This document shows positions 16,105-24,596 of a stretch of 50,346 nt of DNA, piece by piece. The stretch is from Vibrio sp. 10N.261.45.E2 (GTDB lineage Bacteria; Pseudomonadota; Gammaproteobacteria; Enterobacterales; Vibrionaceae), in NCBI RefSeq assembly GCF_002875705.1, contig NZ_MCZZ01000148.1:1-50346 (forward strand). The letters are read 5' to 3'. The number at the start of each line of letters is the position of its first letter. The stretch's first letter is position 1. Position numbers and translations under genes: made by a program. Below the pieces are notes generated by a model. The model had not been told where the DNA came from and did not search any database. It saw nothing but the letters and a program-made list of their open reading frames with translations.

Positions 16105-16506
16105 TCAGATAACGCACTCATTCTTCATGATAGTTAAGCCTGCTTCAAGAGTTTCGGTCCAAGCTTTCTCTACTTGCTCATTGTAGTGCGGGTCATATTT
16201 TTTAACCGTATTGAGTAGCGAATTAAACCATTCGTTTAGCTCAATTTCGGAAATATCCAGCCCTAAATCTTTGTGCTGCTTCCCCAATCGCTTTACGGAA
16301 TTGCGCACACTCGGTAACCCAGAGGAGTTATAGATGAGGATGATTGAAGCCTTGAGCATCTTAGTTTGTTGTTCTAACCCTATCTTTTCAAAACGCTCTG
16401 AAAACCTTGGATTATGCTCGCAAAAATCCGCCAGAAAGCTCTCCAAGAATACTTGGTCGATTCGGCAGCGCTCAAAGCTTTCATAAAACAGTTCGTTCGG
16501 TTTCAT
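16105..16506 (-). CDS. Single-domain globin-like protein
   Basis: 133 residues, all helical, with globin-like helix spacing: LFYESFERC at the start, FCEHNPRFSERF in the CD/E region, then VKRLGKQHKDLGLD where H78 is the likely proximal haem ligand. Such bacterial globins bind O2 or NO, but without a reductase domain it would need a partner. No other domain is present. It has its own short transcription unit, with the plus-strand hairpins downstream. Confidence 0.7.
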   Translation of the reverse strand: MKPNELFYESFERCRIDQVFLESFLADFCEHNPRFSERFEKIGLEQQTKMLKASIILIYNSSGLPSVRNSVKRLGKQHKDLGLDISEIELNEWFNSLLNTVKKYDPHYNEQVEKAWTETLEAGLTIMKNECVI

Positions 16507-16605
16507 CTAGCAAGTCCTTTGCAATAATCAGCCTGTAAATAACGGGTGGATTCAGAGCAGCTATAAACTCACTCTGAACCATTGACATGACCTAAGTATA
16601 CTCCA

Positions 16606-16986
16606 CTATGGCATAAAGTGAGTTGCACAGATCTTGTTCCCATCAGGATCTCGCAAATAAGCCATGTACAAGCGACGCTCGTCAGAGCCTCTCGCTCCAG
16701 GGCCGTTTTCAATGCTGGTACCGCCATTTTCGACGCCAATACGATGCCACTCATCCACAATTTCAGGTGAAGATGCTAGAAAGCCGATCGTCATACCATT
16801 ACCGTGAGTCGCAGGCTGACCATCAATCGGCTTGGTTAAACCCAACACACCCGTTTGGCTAACGTAAACACAGCGCCCTTTAGGATCAATAGAACCCTCG
16901 TTGTAACCAAGCACCTTCATGATGGGATCATAAAAAGTCTTTGCGCGTTCAATATTTTCGGTACCGAGAAAAACATGGCTAAACAT
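16606..16986 (-). CDS. VOC-family (glyoxalase/dioxygenase-fold) protein
   Basis: 126 residues, two beta-alpha-beta-beta-beta units. Starts MFSHVFLGTENIERAKTFYD and ends YLRDPDGNKICATHF, the standard VOC frame with a final metal-region H. It resembles the common uncharacterised glyoxalase-like proteins rather than lactoylglutathione lyase itself. The reaction is unknown. Confidence 0.88.
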   Translation of the reverse strand: MFSHVFLGTENIERAKTFYDPIMKVLGYNEGSIDPKGRCVYVSQTGVLGLTKPIDGQPATHGNGMTIGFLASSPEIVDEWHRIGVENGGTSIENGPGARGSDERRLYMAYLRDPDGNKICATHFMP

Positions 16987-17062
16987 AACTAACCTCTTCT
17001 TTTATTGAAAGAACCACCTAAACTAGACCTATAATTCATATTTGTCTAGGCATGCTATTCGG

Positions 17063-17947
17063 TCACAACTGCTCCTTAACCCATTGAGCAAACACTTGAA
17101 ACTTAGTTCGTTGCTCCATCCCTTTCGGGCACACTAAGTCATACCCTTTACCTGATTCAATGCTCATAAAAGGCGTAACCAACAAGCCTTGTTCAATCTG
17201 TGGCTGCATAAATTCGAGCCGACCGAGTGCTACCCCCATTGATAACATCGCGGCGTCCATCGCTAAACGGTTATCACTGTAATAGTCACATTGCACTGTG
17301 CAATCAACATCACTTTGGGTCTCACTCAACCAACGCTGCCACGCCGTAACATCACCACTATGAATAAACTGAATTCGATCTAAAGTGTGTAAACCCTCTT
17401 TCAAGCAGAACTTTTTTGCGTATTCGGGGCTGCACACTGGCGCTCTTAAACCATTAAACAGCCGTTCACTGTAATGATTAGGGTAATGACCTTCGCTATA
17501 AAAAATTGCCACATCATAAGGTTCAAACTGAAAGTCTGACTGATTCTGTTTCGTTTGCAGTTTGATACTTAAATTCGGGTATAGCTTTCTAAATTCAGGT
17601 AAACGCGGCATCAACCAAGAAGACGCGAAATAAGGTGACGTCGCGATGTACAACTCCCCACTCAATTCCCCAGTTTGAATATCCATTAACTCAGAAAAAA
17701 TAGACTCAAACGAGACATTCAACATGGATAGCACCCGCTGACCCTCTGGCGTTAGTTCTAGTTTTCTGGTCTTACGCACAAAAAGGTTGAACTTCAGCTG
17801 TTGTTCTAACTTTTTGATGCGATGACTCACCCCTCCCTGAGTTAAAAAAAGTTCATTAGCAGCTAATGTGAAACTCAGATGTTTGGCTGCAACACTAAAG
17901 GTATGCAGCAGTGACAGTGTTTGTTGACGATTTTCAAACAAGCTCAT
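17063..17947 (-). CDS. LysR-family regulator (GcvA-like)
   Basis: 294 residues. N-terminal winged helix (LLHTFSVAAKHLSFTLAANE, then LTQGGVSHRIKKLE) of the GcvA-type branch, where the recognition helix reads QGGVSHRIK. The C-terminal effector domain covers about 95-290. It is divergent from the GH4 and chbG genes with 104 bp between starts. A palindrome ATGGCCAT at 17998-18005 inside an AT-rich inverted context could be its site. It probably regulates the adjacent sugar genes, although classical chb operons use an AraC-type ChbR. Confidence 0.9.
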   Translation of the reverse strand: MSLFENRQQTLSLLHTFSVAAKHLSFTLAANELFLTQGGVSHRIKKLEQQLKFNLFVRKTRKLELTPEGQRVLSMLNVSFESIFSELMDIQTGELSGELYIATSPYFASSWLMPRLPEFRKLYPNLSIKLQTKQNQSDFQFEPYDVAIFYSEGHYPNHYSERLFNGLRAPVCSPEYAKKFCLKEGLHTLDRIQFIHSGDVTAWQRWLSETQSDVDCTVQCDYYSDNRLAMDAAMLSMGVALGRLEFMQPQIEQGLLVTPFMSIESGKGYDLVCPKGMEQRTKFQVFAQWVKEQL

Positions 17948-18051
17948 GGATTAACCTCACTAATTCATAACTCATCATAACTGGTTTGTAGATATATATG
18001 GCCATCATATAAATTAAATCACGTAATCTACAATATCAAATGGTGAACAAC

Positions 18052-19389
18052 ATGGAACAGAATCAAAAACTCAAAGTAACCGTGATTGGTGGTGGCTCAA
18101 GTTACACACCAGAGCTCATAGAGGGCTTAATCAAACGCCATCACGAATTACCCATTTCTGATCTGTGGTTGGTTGATATCGAAGAAGGTATGGAGAAAGC
18201 AGAGATCATATCGGCGCTCACTGAACGCATGATTAAAAAGGCTGGCTGTGAAATTAATGTTCACCTTACCACCGACAGAAAAGCAGCTTTAAAAGACGCC
18301 GACTTTGTCTGCTCACAATTTCGAGCAGGAAAATTAGAAGCAAGGATTCGTGACGAGCGAATTGCATTAAAGTACCGAATGATAGGCCAAGAAACGAATG
18401 GCTTGGGCGGCTTCTCTAACGCTTGCCGAACCATACCCATTGCTTTAAAAATCGCGAAAGAGATGGAAGCACTCTGCCCAAATGCATGGTTACTCAACTT
18501 CACCAACCCATCAGGTATGGTGACTGAAGCCTTGATTAAACACTCAACCATCAAAACGGTCGGTTTGTGTAATATCCCGGTGAATATGGAACGTGGAGCA
18601 GCCAAAATGCTTAACGCTGAACGGGAAGACATCACCATGCAAATCGCTGGTTTAAATCACCTTGTATGGGCTCGTAAGGTACTTCATAACGGTGAAGACA
18701 AGCTCCAAGAAGTGATTGAACAGCTCCTTGGTGGCAACGACCAAATGATGCCCAAGAACATCCCTCCTTATGAGTGGGACGCAGAACTGATTCGTTCTCT
18801 GAACATCATTCCTTGTGCTTACCTACGTTATTACTACCAGTCGCGAGACATTCTAGACAAAGAGTTTGCCGCGTCTGAAAACAGCGCCAACCGCGCAGAC
18901 TTAGTCGCGAAAGTTGAGCAACAGTTATTAGAGATCTACAAAGATCCAACACTCGATACTAAACCTCAATTACTAGAAGAAAGAGGCGGCGCTTATTACT
19001 CTGAAGCGGCCTGTGAGCTAATGAGCAGTATTCACAATAACAAACGCTCTATCATGCACGTCAATACTCGCAATAATGGGGCAATTCAAGGATTACCCGA
19101 CGATTGCGCGGTAGAAGTAAGTTCAGTGATCACCAACAGTGCGATCCTGCCACTGAACGTTGAGCCTTTTGACAGCGATACGCTGCGCTTGATTCAACAG
19201 ATGAAAGAGTTTGAAACCCTGACCGTTCAAGCAGCCATGACAGGAGACATCGCGATAGCAAAGCGCGCTCTAATCTTAAACCCTATCGTCGATAGTGGTT
19301 CGCATATCGAAGAGGCTCTACAAGAAACGATCAGCGAGAACTTAGACTTCATGTCTGTGTTCGCTCACCATCTCGCACAAACTGAATAA
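18052..19389 (+). CDS. GH4 6-phospho-beta-glucosidase, ChbF-like
   Basis: 445 residues. Family 4 glycosidases need NAD+ and Mn2+ and cleave phosphorylated disaccharides by an oxidation/elimination route in the cytoplasm. Seen: Rossmann motif GGGSSYTPEL (about 13-22), NFTNPSG (about 149-155), the metal Cys in GLCNIP (about 171-176), and the metal His in GLNH (about 200-203). The ATG at 18052 has GGTGA 5 bp upstream and is preferred over the one at 18040. It is followed after 75 bp by chbG, which points to chitobiose-6-phosphate, but no PTS genes are in the window. Confidence 0.88.
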   Translation: MEQNQKLKVTVIGGGSSYTPELIEGLIKRHHELPISDLWLVDIEEGMEKAEIISALTERMIKKAGCEINVHLTTDRKAALKDADFVCSQFRAGKLEARIRDERIALKYRMIGQETNGLGGFSNACRTIPIALKIAKEMEALCPNAWLLNFTNPSGMVTEALIKHSTIKTVGLCNIPVNMERGAAKMLNAEREDITMQIAGLNHLVWARKVLHNGEDKLQEVIEQLLGGNDQMMPKNIPPYEWDAELIRSLNIIPCAYLRYYYQSRDILDKEFAASENSANRADLVAKVEQQLLEIYKDPTLDTKPQLLEERGGAYYSEAACELMSSIHNNKRSIMHVNTRNNGAIQGLPDDCAVEVSSVITNSAILPLNVEPFDSDTLRLIQQMKEFETLTVQAAMTGDIAIAKRALILNPIVDSGSHIEEALQETISENLDFMSVFAHHLAQTE

Positions 19390-19403
19390 TAACCTTGGGA
19401 GTA

Positions 19404-19421
19404 GCTCAGTGAAAGCTGAGC
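19404..19421 (+). promoter_or_regulatory. Small intercistronic hairpin
   Basis: GCTCAG pairs with CTGAGC over a 6-nt loop between the GH4 and chbG genes; no T-tract. Minor structure, function uncertain. Confidence 0.35.
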
Positions 19422-19464
19422 GAATTCAAGTCATTGATATCCAAAATTATAATATGAGGTCGCG

Positions 19465-20235
19465 ATGAAATTAATATTCAATGCCGATGATTTCGGTCTT
19501 ACAGAAAGTGTTAACCACGGCATCGTCGACTGCTTCAAAGCGGGCATCGTGAAGTCGACCACCATCATGATGAACCAACCCGGCACACAACACGCCGTCG
19601 AGCTCTACCACCAAGGTTTAGTGCCGGAAGTGGGTTTGCACTTTACCGTTACTTCAGGAAAGCCACTGACGCCACCAGAGCTGGTTTCAAGCTTGGTAGA
19701 CGAACACGGTGATTTTTTGGACAAAGCCACCCTTTTTGACAAGAGTGATGTGGTTGAAAAAGAAGTAGAGCTTGAGCTTAACGCTCAGTATCAAGCTGCG
19801 CTTTCTGCGGGTCTAAAGATCAACCATATCGATAGTCATCACTTTGGTGGTGTCTATAAGGCATTAAAAGCGGCATTTACTCGAACGGTAAACGACATCG
19901 GCCTACCAGTAAGGCGTATAGACAATATTCTGAGCGGCCAAGATCTGCTGTCAGTGCCAACTCCTGACGCTTTCGATATGCGTTTTTTTGATGGCGGGAT
20001 TTCATTAACTGATTTACAAAATGTACTGCTAAGCCACCAAAGCACTACGCCAAACGGCATAATCGAATTGATGTGCCACCCTTCATTAGCCGCTAGTGAC
20101 GAGCTAAAGTCGTTGTCTGGCTACCACGAAAAGAGAGTGGAAGAACACGCGCTCTTAACCAGCCCGACATTGAAACAGTGGCTTGCAGACAACCATATTG
20201 AATGCATAGGCTTCGATGATTTGACACAGATATAA
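19465..20235 (+). CDS. chbG: Chitooligosaccharide deacetylase, ChbG/YdjC family
   Basis: 256 residues. Removes an acetyl group from diacetylchitobiose-6-phosphate or related sugars so that the GH4 enzyme can act. Seen: metal-binding NADDFG (about 6-11), HIDSHHFGG (about 116-124) and ELMCHPS near the C-terminus, all YdjC-family marks. The ATG has TGAGGTCGCG upstream. It is translated after the GH4 gene in the same direction. No regulator of the AraC type and no PTS is adjacent. Confidence 0.9.
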   Translation: MKLIFNADDFGLTESVNHGIVDCFKAGIVKSTTIMMNQPGTQHAVELYHQGLVPEVGLHFTVTSGKPLTPPELVSSLVDEHGDFLDKATLFDKSDVVEKEVELELNAQYQAALSAGLKINHIDSHHFGGVYKALKAAFTRTVNDIGLPVRRIDNILSGQDLLSVPTPDAFDMRFFDGGISLTDLQNVLLSHQSTTPNGIIELMCHPSLAASDELKSLSGYHEKRVEEHALLTSPTLKQWLADNHIECIGFDDLTQI

Positions 20236-20284
20236 ACCAGAACCTAAAACTTGAGCCTAGTAAGCTCAACTTAAAGCAAAAATG

Positions 20285-20725
20285 CTACTCAACAATACGC
20301 TGAGCACCCTGCCCTTGGTCATGCAGAATATCTTCTGGGTTCAACAGATGGCACTTTTGCATACTCAAACAACCACAACCAATACAACCTGTTAGATTTT
20401 CTTGTAGCGAACGTATTTGAGCCATCTTGCTATCGAGTTGGCCTTGCCACTTCTTCGCTACTCGCTCCCAATCTCGCTTGGTTGCGGTGTGGTTCATCGG
20501 TAGCGTCGATAACTCTTCAGTGATCTCTTCCAGAGTGAACCCTATGGACTGAGCGACTTGTATCAACGCAATTCGACGCAGCATCGCAGATTGATAACGA
20601 CGCTGATTGCCGTTAGTTCGGATAGAGGCTATTAACCCCTTGGTTTCGTAGAAGCGCAACGCAGACGGAGCAACGCCACTGCGCTCTGCCAACTGGCCTA
20701 TGGTGAAGTATACGATGTTTCTCAT
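20285..20725 (-). CDS. soxR: Redox-sensitive activator SoxR
   Basis: 146 residues. MerR-type helix-turn-helix (FTIGQLAERSGVAPSALRFY), a dimerising helix, and the [2Fe-2S] cluster motif C114-x2-C117-x-C119-x5-C125 that defines SoxR. In vibrios and most non-enterics SoxR acts directly on a few genes rather than through SoxS; no soxS is seen. A textbook SoxR promoter precedes the FMN reductase gene lying just upstream on the same strand. Redox-cycling compounds oxidise the cluster and activate the target promoter. Confidence 0.96.
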   Translation of the reverse strand: MRNIVYFTIGQLAERSGVAPSALRFYETKGLIASIRTNGNQRRYQSAMLRRIALIQVAQSIGFTLEEITEELSTLPMNHTATKRDWERVAKKWQGQLDSKMAQIRSLQENLTGCIGCGCLSMQKCHLLNPEDILHDQGQGAQRIVE

Positions 20726-20888
20726 TGCTACACGATCCTTGATATCGCAAATATCTAAAGTTTACTTTAACTTGATAATAGCGAGCTATACCAGCCTTCA
20801 CCAACGGCGACTTTTACTTTGTTAGATGATTCAACAAAAAGCAGTCATGAACAAAACGGCTCTGTTGAATCAAAATCTCATTCGATGT

Positions 20889-21410
20889 CTAAATATTGCT
20901 CATGATTGATTTCAGGTTCTTTGCCATTTCAACATCGGTCATTTCTCCCGTCTCGACATTAAAGTTGTCATAGAAACTCGGTACTGACATTGAACCCTTC
21001 ACATCAGCATCAAAGTAAGGTGCCGAATTTACCGCAGACGACAACACCGAACTTGCGCCACCAGGGCCTGGTGATGTGGAAAGCATAACCACAGGTTTAC
21101 CTTGGTACACTTTCATGTCGACTCGCGATGCCCAATCGAACACATTCTTGAAAGCTGCTGTGTATGAACCGTTGTGTTCAGCAAAAGAGATAACTATCGC
21201 GTCTGATTCTCCGATCTTTTCAAAGAAACGCTGAGCATGTGGATGAACACCAAACTCTTTTTCTCTGTCTTCACTGTAAATGGGCATCTCGAAATCATTG
21301 AGGTCGAGCACCTCGACTTGAGCGCTCTCAGCTAAGCTTGCGGTGTACGCAGCCAATTGTTGGTTAATTGATGCTTTACTGTTGGTCGCGCCAATCGCTA
21401 ATACTTTCAT
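20889..21410 (-). CDS. NAD(P)H-dependent FMN reductase (flavodoxin-like fold)
   Basis: 173 residues of the NADPH-dependent FMN reductase family (SsuE/ChrR-like): phosphate-binding loop GATNSKASINQQLA, AEHNGSYTAAFKNVFDW in the middle, and SPGPGGASS. The family reduces flavins, quinones or chromate by one- or two-electron transfer, in the cytoplasm. Its promoter has a SoxR box in a 19-bp spacer, so it should be induced by redox-cycling drugs. It ends 164 bp before the soxR start on the same strand; read-through into soxR is possible. Confidence 0.9.
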   Translation of the reverse strand: MKVLAIGATNSKASINQQLAAYTASLAESAQVEVLDLNDFEMPIYSEDREKEFGVHPHAQRFFEKIGESDAIVISFAEHNGSYTAAFKNVFDWASRVDMKVYQGKPVVMLSTSPGPGGASSVLSSAVNSAPYFDADVKGSMSVPSFYDNFNVETGEMTDVEMAKNLKSIMSNI

Positions 21411-21487
21411 TATTTATCCTCGATATTCGGTTAGAAACATTTCTTTAAAAATGACAAGAGATGCCTGATGTTTTTGGATTCGGGATG

Positions 21488-21518
21488 ATGATAAAACCTC
21501 AAATTAACTTGAGGTAAA
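21488..21518 (-). promoter_or_regulatory. SoxR-dependent promoter with SoxR box
   Basis: The box CCTCAAATTAACTTGAGG (21497-21514) differs by one base from the E. coli soxS box. Read on the minus strand, a -35 TTTACC (complement of 21513-21518) and a -10 TATCAT (complement of 21488-21493) are separated by 19 bp, the over-long spacer that marks SoxR targets. It reads toward the FMN reductase gene, 78 bp away. Confidence 0.9.
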
Positions 21519-21604
21519 GCGATAATTTCAAAAAACAGGAAATAATTTTAAATGGCTTTTTAATGACAAATTTCTAGAAGAAGACTAGGAGCTTTTCTCG
21601 CCTG

Positions 21605-21637
21605 AAAATAAAAAATGGCCACCCAGTAGGTAGCCAT
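21605..21637 (-). terminator. Terminator of the DUF1439 gene
   Basis: Stem ATGGC-ACC with GGT-GCCAT (one mismatch) at 21615-21637; on the minus strand it is followed by a T-rich run (complement of 21605-21615). Confidence 0.8.
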
Positions 21638-21675
21638 TATGCGTGAGAGCTTAGTCAAAACTAACTCATGTAGGG

Positions 21676-22218
21676 TTAATCGAACAGTTCAATCACCAAC
21701 TTGTTATCTCTAATCACCAGATTCGGTTCCGATGACTTAATCAACGACTCTTGAACCTTGTTGCTGTCGAGTTTGTACACTGGAGACTGAGACAAAGCAA
21801 AACCGATCATAGATACTGCCGGTTTGAGTAGCGTCTCTATTTCAGGAGAAAGCTGTTTGCCCTTCTCCTCAAAGCGCTCTAGACGCAGAGACTTTAAGTA
21901 CACCTCACCACTTTCTTTATCATATTCAGGAATCGCACTGAACTCCAAGTCTAGGTCCAACCCCATATTAGGCATATTGAACACCTGAACTTTTGCATTG
22001 GTGTTCGCTAACACGGACACGCGTTGTTCATCGGCTCGACCAATTTGAACTTCCAGATCATCCACTGCCACTTGTGCGTACATCACACTCTGTACACCAA
22101 CCTCTTGCTCGAGCATCACTGAATCTTCAAGGTATTTCGTCATTTCTTGCTCGGTGATGCTATAGCTAACACAACCGCTTAGCATCAGGGCAGTCATAGC
22201 TATAATGAAACGATTCAT
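21676..22218 (-). CDS. DUF1439 lipoprotein (YceB-like)
   Basis: 180 residues from the ATG at 22218. The signal sequence ends in a lipobox (MLSGCVSYS), so it should be lipid-anchored in the envelope. The body reads like the DUF1439/YceB family, for example SITEQEMTKYLED near the start and a Gln/Asp-rich beta region. The frame is open to 22365, but residues before the Met at 22218 (or 22233) are not signal-like. Function unknown. Divergent from the DCC protein gene. Confidence 0.8.
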   Translation of the reverse strand: MNRFIIAMTALMLSGCVSYSITEQEMTKYLEDSVMLEQEVGVQSVMYAQVAVDDLEVQIGRADEQRVSVLANTNAKVQVFNMPNMGLDLDLEFSAIPEYDKESGEVYLKSLRLERFEEKGKQLSPEIETLLKPAVSMIGFALSQSPVYKLDSNKVQESLIKSSEPNLVIRDNKLVIELFD

Positions 22219-22395
22219 TAACTTTATTGTCATTGGAGATAGGCTCTTCTTTTTTAAATGCATGGAACGGATATTACCTCGAGATGATACTGTAAATTCG
22301 TTGTCTCCATAACAGTGTCGGATAACTGGGCAGAATGATCCACCTAAATGGTGATGTCGTATCAATTGGAATTGACGAAAAGAGTAAGAAAAACA

Positions 22396-22782
22396 ATGAC
22401 TGTATTAACGATATTCTACGACGGGACCTGTCCACTTTGTGCAAAAGAGATGACAGCGCTGACCAAGTCTGACACCAAAAACCAAATTCAGACTGTCGAT
22501 ATCTACAGTGAAGCGTTTTCAAACTACCCTCAAATAGATGCGGAAGCGGCGAACACGATTTTGCATGCACTGGACGAAAACGGAAAACTGTTGCTCGGTT
22601 TAGACGTAACTTACCAAGCGTGGAAGTTAGTAGGAAAAGGTTGGCTCTATGCTCCGTTGCGTTGGGCGATATTCAAGCCAATGGCAGACTGGTGTTATCT
22701 ACGGTTTGCCAAGAATCGATATAAAGTTTCGTTCTGGCTAACCGGAAAATCACGTTGTAACGGAAACAGCTGTACTAAATAG
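22396..22782 (+). CDS. DCC-family thiol-disulfide protein (DUF393)
   Basis: 128 residues starting MTVLTIFYDGTCPLCAKEM: the D-G-x-C-x-x-C motif (C12, C15) defines the DCC family, proposed thiol-disulfide oxidoreductases. A short C-terminal Cys-containing tail (RCNGNSC) is a further possible thiol site. The frame is open upstream to 22348, but the ATG at 22396 gives the standard start. No substrate is known. It lies close to SoxR, the FMN reductase and a glutathione peroxidase gene. Confidence 0.85.
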   Translation: MTVLTIFYDGTCPLCAKEMTALTKSDTKNQIQTVDIYSEAFSNYPQIDAEAANTILHALDENGKLLLGLDVTYQAWKLVGKGWLYAPLRWAIFKPMADWCYLRFAKNRYKVSFWLTGKSRCNGNSCTK

Positions 22783-22803
22783 CCGTACTAAATAACATCG
22801 GAA

Positions 22804-22899
22804 TTAAGACATGCCACTGGCGACTTTGTAGTAAACGACGCCAAAGAGTGCGGCAAACACCAATACTGTGACGGCGACTTTCAACCAAATAAACTTCAT
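22804..22899 (-). CDS. 31-residue single-pass membrane protein (small ORF)
   Basis: Too short for usual gene callers. The ATG at 22899 follows a strong ribosome site (AAGGAAAAAGC) and encodes MKFIWLKVAVTVLVFAALFG plus a short VVYYKVASGMS tail, then TAA. One transmembrane helix with a positive N-terminus, so probably N-in. It resembles small membrane proteins that modify larger complexes, but no homologue comes to mind. It lies between the DCC gene (convergent) and a repeat element. Confidence 0.6.
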   Translation of the reverse strand: MKFIWLKVAVTVLVFAALFGVVYYKVASGMS

Positions 22900-22991
22900 G
22901 CTTTTTCCTTTTAATTCTGTTTACTGTTTCACGCGACAAGTTATCACAACAAGACACAAGGTTGTGTAACGATTTATAGAACTTTGTGGTC

Positions 22992-23153
22992 ATACCAATA
23001 ACAGTAAGTAAGTGTTCAAAAATAGCGCAGGAAAAAAGCTTGAGAACAAGGCGGATTTTTTCGATAAGTAGTTATTCTACAATCAAAAAATCTAACGACG
23101 TTATCGAGTTTTTTAACAAGCTAGGGTGAACAGTGATTTACTACGATTGGTAT
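22992..23153. repeat. Dispersed ~160-bp repeat, copy A
   Basis: Starts ATACCAATA and ends GATTGGTAT (inverted ends). It is the reverse complement of copy B (35907-36068), same length of 162 bp, with roughly ten differences by eye. It ends 27 bp before the ATG of the UbiB-like gene. No reading frame. I recall this family as common in Vibrio intergenic regions. Confidence 0.85.
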
Positions 23154-23180
23154 CAACCCTGATTCCCAGAGAGAACCTTT

Positions 23181-24527
23181 ATGTCGGCAAAAGAGAGAAA
23201 CCTTCCCACTCATCGACTTTCTAGATTCAGTAAGTTTGCCTCGCTGGCAACAAGAGTCGCGGGTAATGTGATAACGGAAGGCACCAAGCAGATTGCACAA
23301 GGCAATAGGCCCAAAGCAAAAGACTTATTGTTAACACCACAAAATATTGCTCGCCTAACCGATCAACTGGCGCATCTGCGCGGTGCGGCAATGAAGCTAG
23401 GGCAAATGCTATCAATGGATGCGGGTGATGTCTTAGAGCCTGAGTTAGCCGACATTCTTTCTCGCCTACGCTCCGATGCCGATCCATTGCCAACCAAACA
23501 GCTCAATCAAGTTTTAGAGAGCTCGCTTGGTATTCATTGGAAAACCGAATTTCTTTCCTTCAACTTTAAACCGATTGCCAGTGCATCTATCGGCCAAGTC
23601 CACCAAGCTTACAGCGATGCGGGAGACAAACTGGCCGTCAAAGTCCAATACCCAGGTATTCGGAAAAGTATCGACAGCGATGTGGACAACGTCGGCACAC
23701 TGCTCAACATTGTTGGCTTGATACCAAAATCGGTCGACTACAAAGGTTTGTTAGAAGAAGCGAAGAAACAGCTCCACGATGAAGCAGACTATGCTCGCGA
23801 GGCTGACTACGCCACTCGTTATCATGACGCGTTAAAAGAACACTCTCACTTCGTCGTACCCAAAATTCATCCTCAAGTCTCTTCAGAATCGGTGCTCGCC
23901 ATGGACTTCATTGAAGGCGTATCCATAGAGCAAATAGAAAAATACGACCAAGGTACCCGCAACTTTGTGATGCACAGCCTGCTAGAGCTTCTGTTCCGAG
24001 AGTTATTTGATTTTAAGATGGTGCAAACCGATCCTAATTTCGCCAACTACCTTTATGTTGAAAACACCCGACAAATTGGTTTGTTAGATTTCGGAGCAAC
24101 CCGTGAATACAGTGACCGCTTCAGCGAGGGCTACCGCTTAGCCTTTACCTCTGTGATTAATCGCGATGAGCAAGGGCTGAACCAAGCTTTAGAGCAGATT
24201 GGATTCTTTAGCGAGACGATTCTTCCCGATCAACGCCAAGCGATTCTAAACCTCGTCAAAATGGCCTGTGAACCGATGTTGGTTGACGAAGAATACGACT
24301 TCAAAGCGAGTGGTTTGGCACAAAGACTTCGTGAAGCAGGCACCATACTCAGCATGGAACAAGAGTATTGGCATACACCGCCAGCCGATGCGCTGTTCCT
24401 GCACCGAAAAATTGGTGGTATGTATCTACTCGCCGCTCGTCTTGGTGCGAAAGTGAATATCAGCCGTTTAGTTGCTCCTTACCTCATCGCAGATGACAAA
24501 TTCGCTAGCAAGAGCAACATGAAATAA
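23181..24527 (+). CDS. UbiB/ABC1-family atypical kinase
   Basis: 448 residues. The ABC1 (AarF/UbiB) signature is present: the K-x-G-Q motif in LRGAAMKLGQMLSMD (about 69-83), the Ala-rich nucleotide loop ASASIGQVHQA, the lysine motif LAVKVQYPG, and the catalytic QTDPNFANYL with LLDFGATRE. UbiB proteins are ATPases needed for ubiquinone biosynthesis, but this one lacks the C-terminal membrane helices and is not in the ubi operon, so it is a paralogue of unknown role. A 162-bp repeat lies just upstream. Confidence 0.88.
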   Translation: MSAKERNLPTHRLSRFSKFASLATRVAGNVITEGTKQIAQGNRPKAKDLLLTPQNIARLTDQLAHLRGAAMKLGQMLSMDAGDVLEPELADILSRLRSDADPLPTKQLNQVLESSLGIHWKTEFLSFNFKPIASASIGQVHQAYSDAGDKLAVKVQYPGIRKSIDSDVDNVGTLLNIVGLIPKSVDYKGLLEEAKKQLHDEADYAREADYATRYHDALKEHSHFVVPKIHPQVSSESVLAMDFIEGVSIEQIEKYDQGTRNFVMHSLLELLFRELFDFKMVQTDPNFANYLYVENTRQIGLLDFGATREYSDRFSEGYRLAFTSVINRDEQGLNQALEQIGFFSETILPDQRQAILNLVKMACEPMLVDEEYDFKASGLAQRLREAGTILSMEQEYWHTPPADALFLHRKIGGMYLLAARLGAKVNISRLVAPYLIADDKFASKSNMK

Positions 24528-24596
24528 TCAGCAAAGTGATCATTTCATGGAGCTCAAGAGTAATAACCATAACGCCCACTAAAATGAGCCAAACTC

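Noticed and set aside
20752..20780. Possible second SoxR box upstream of soxR (AAGTTTACTTTAACTT)
   Set aside because: The inverted arms have the wrong spacing and flanks, with no -35/-10 pair at 19 bp; SoxR autoregulation is not supported.
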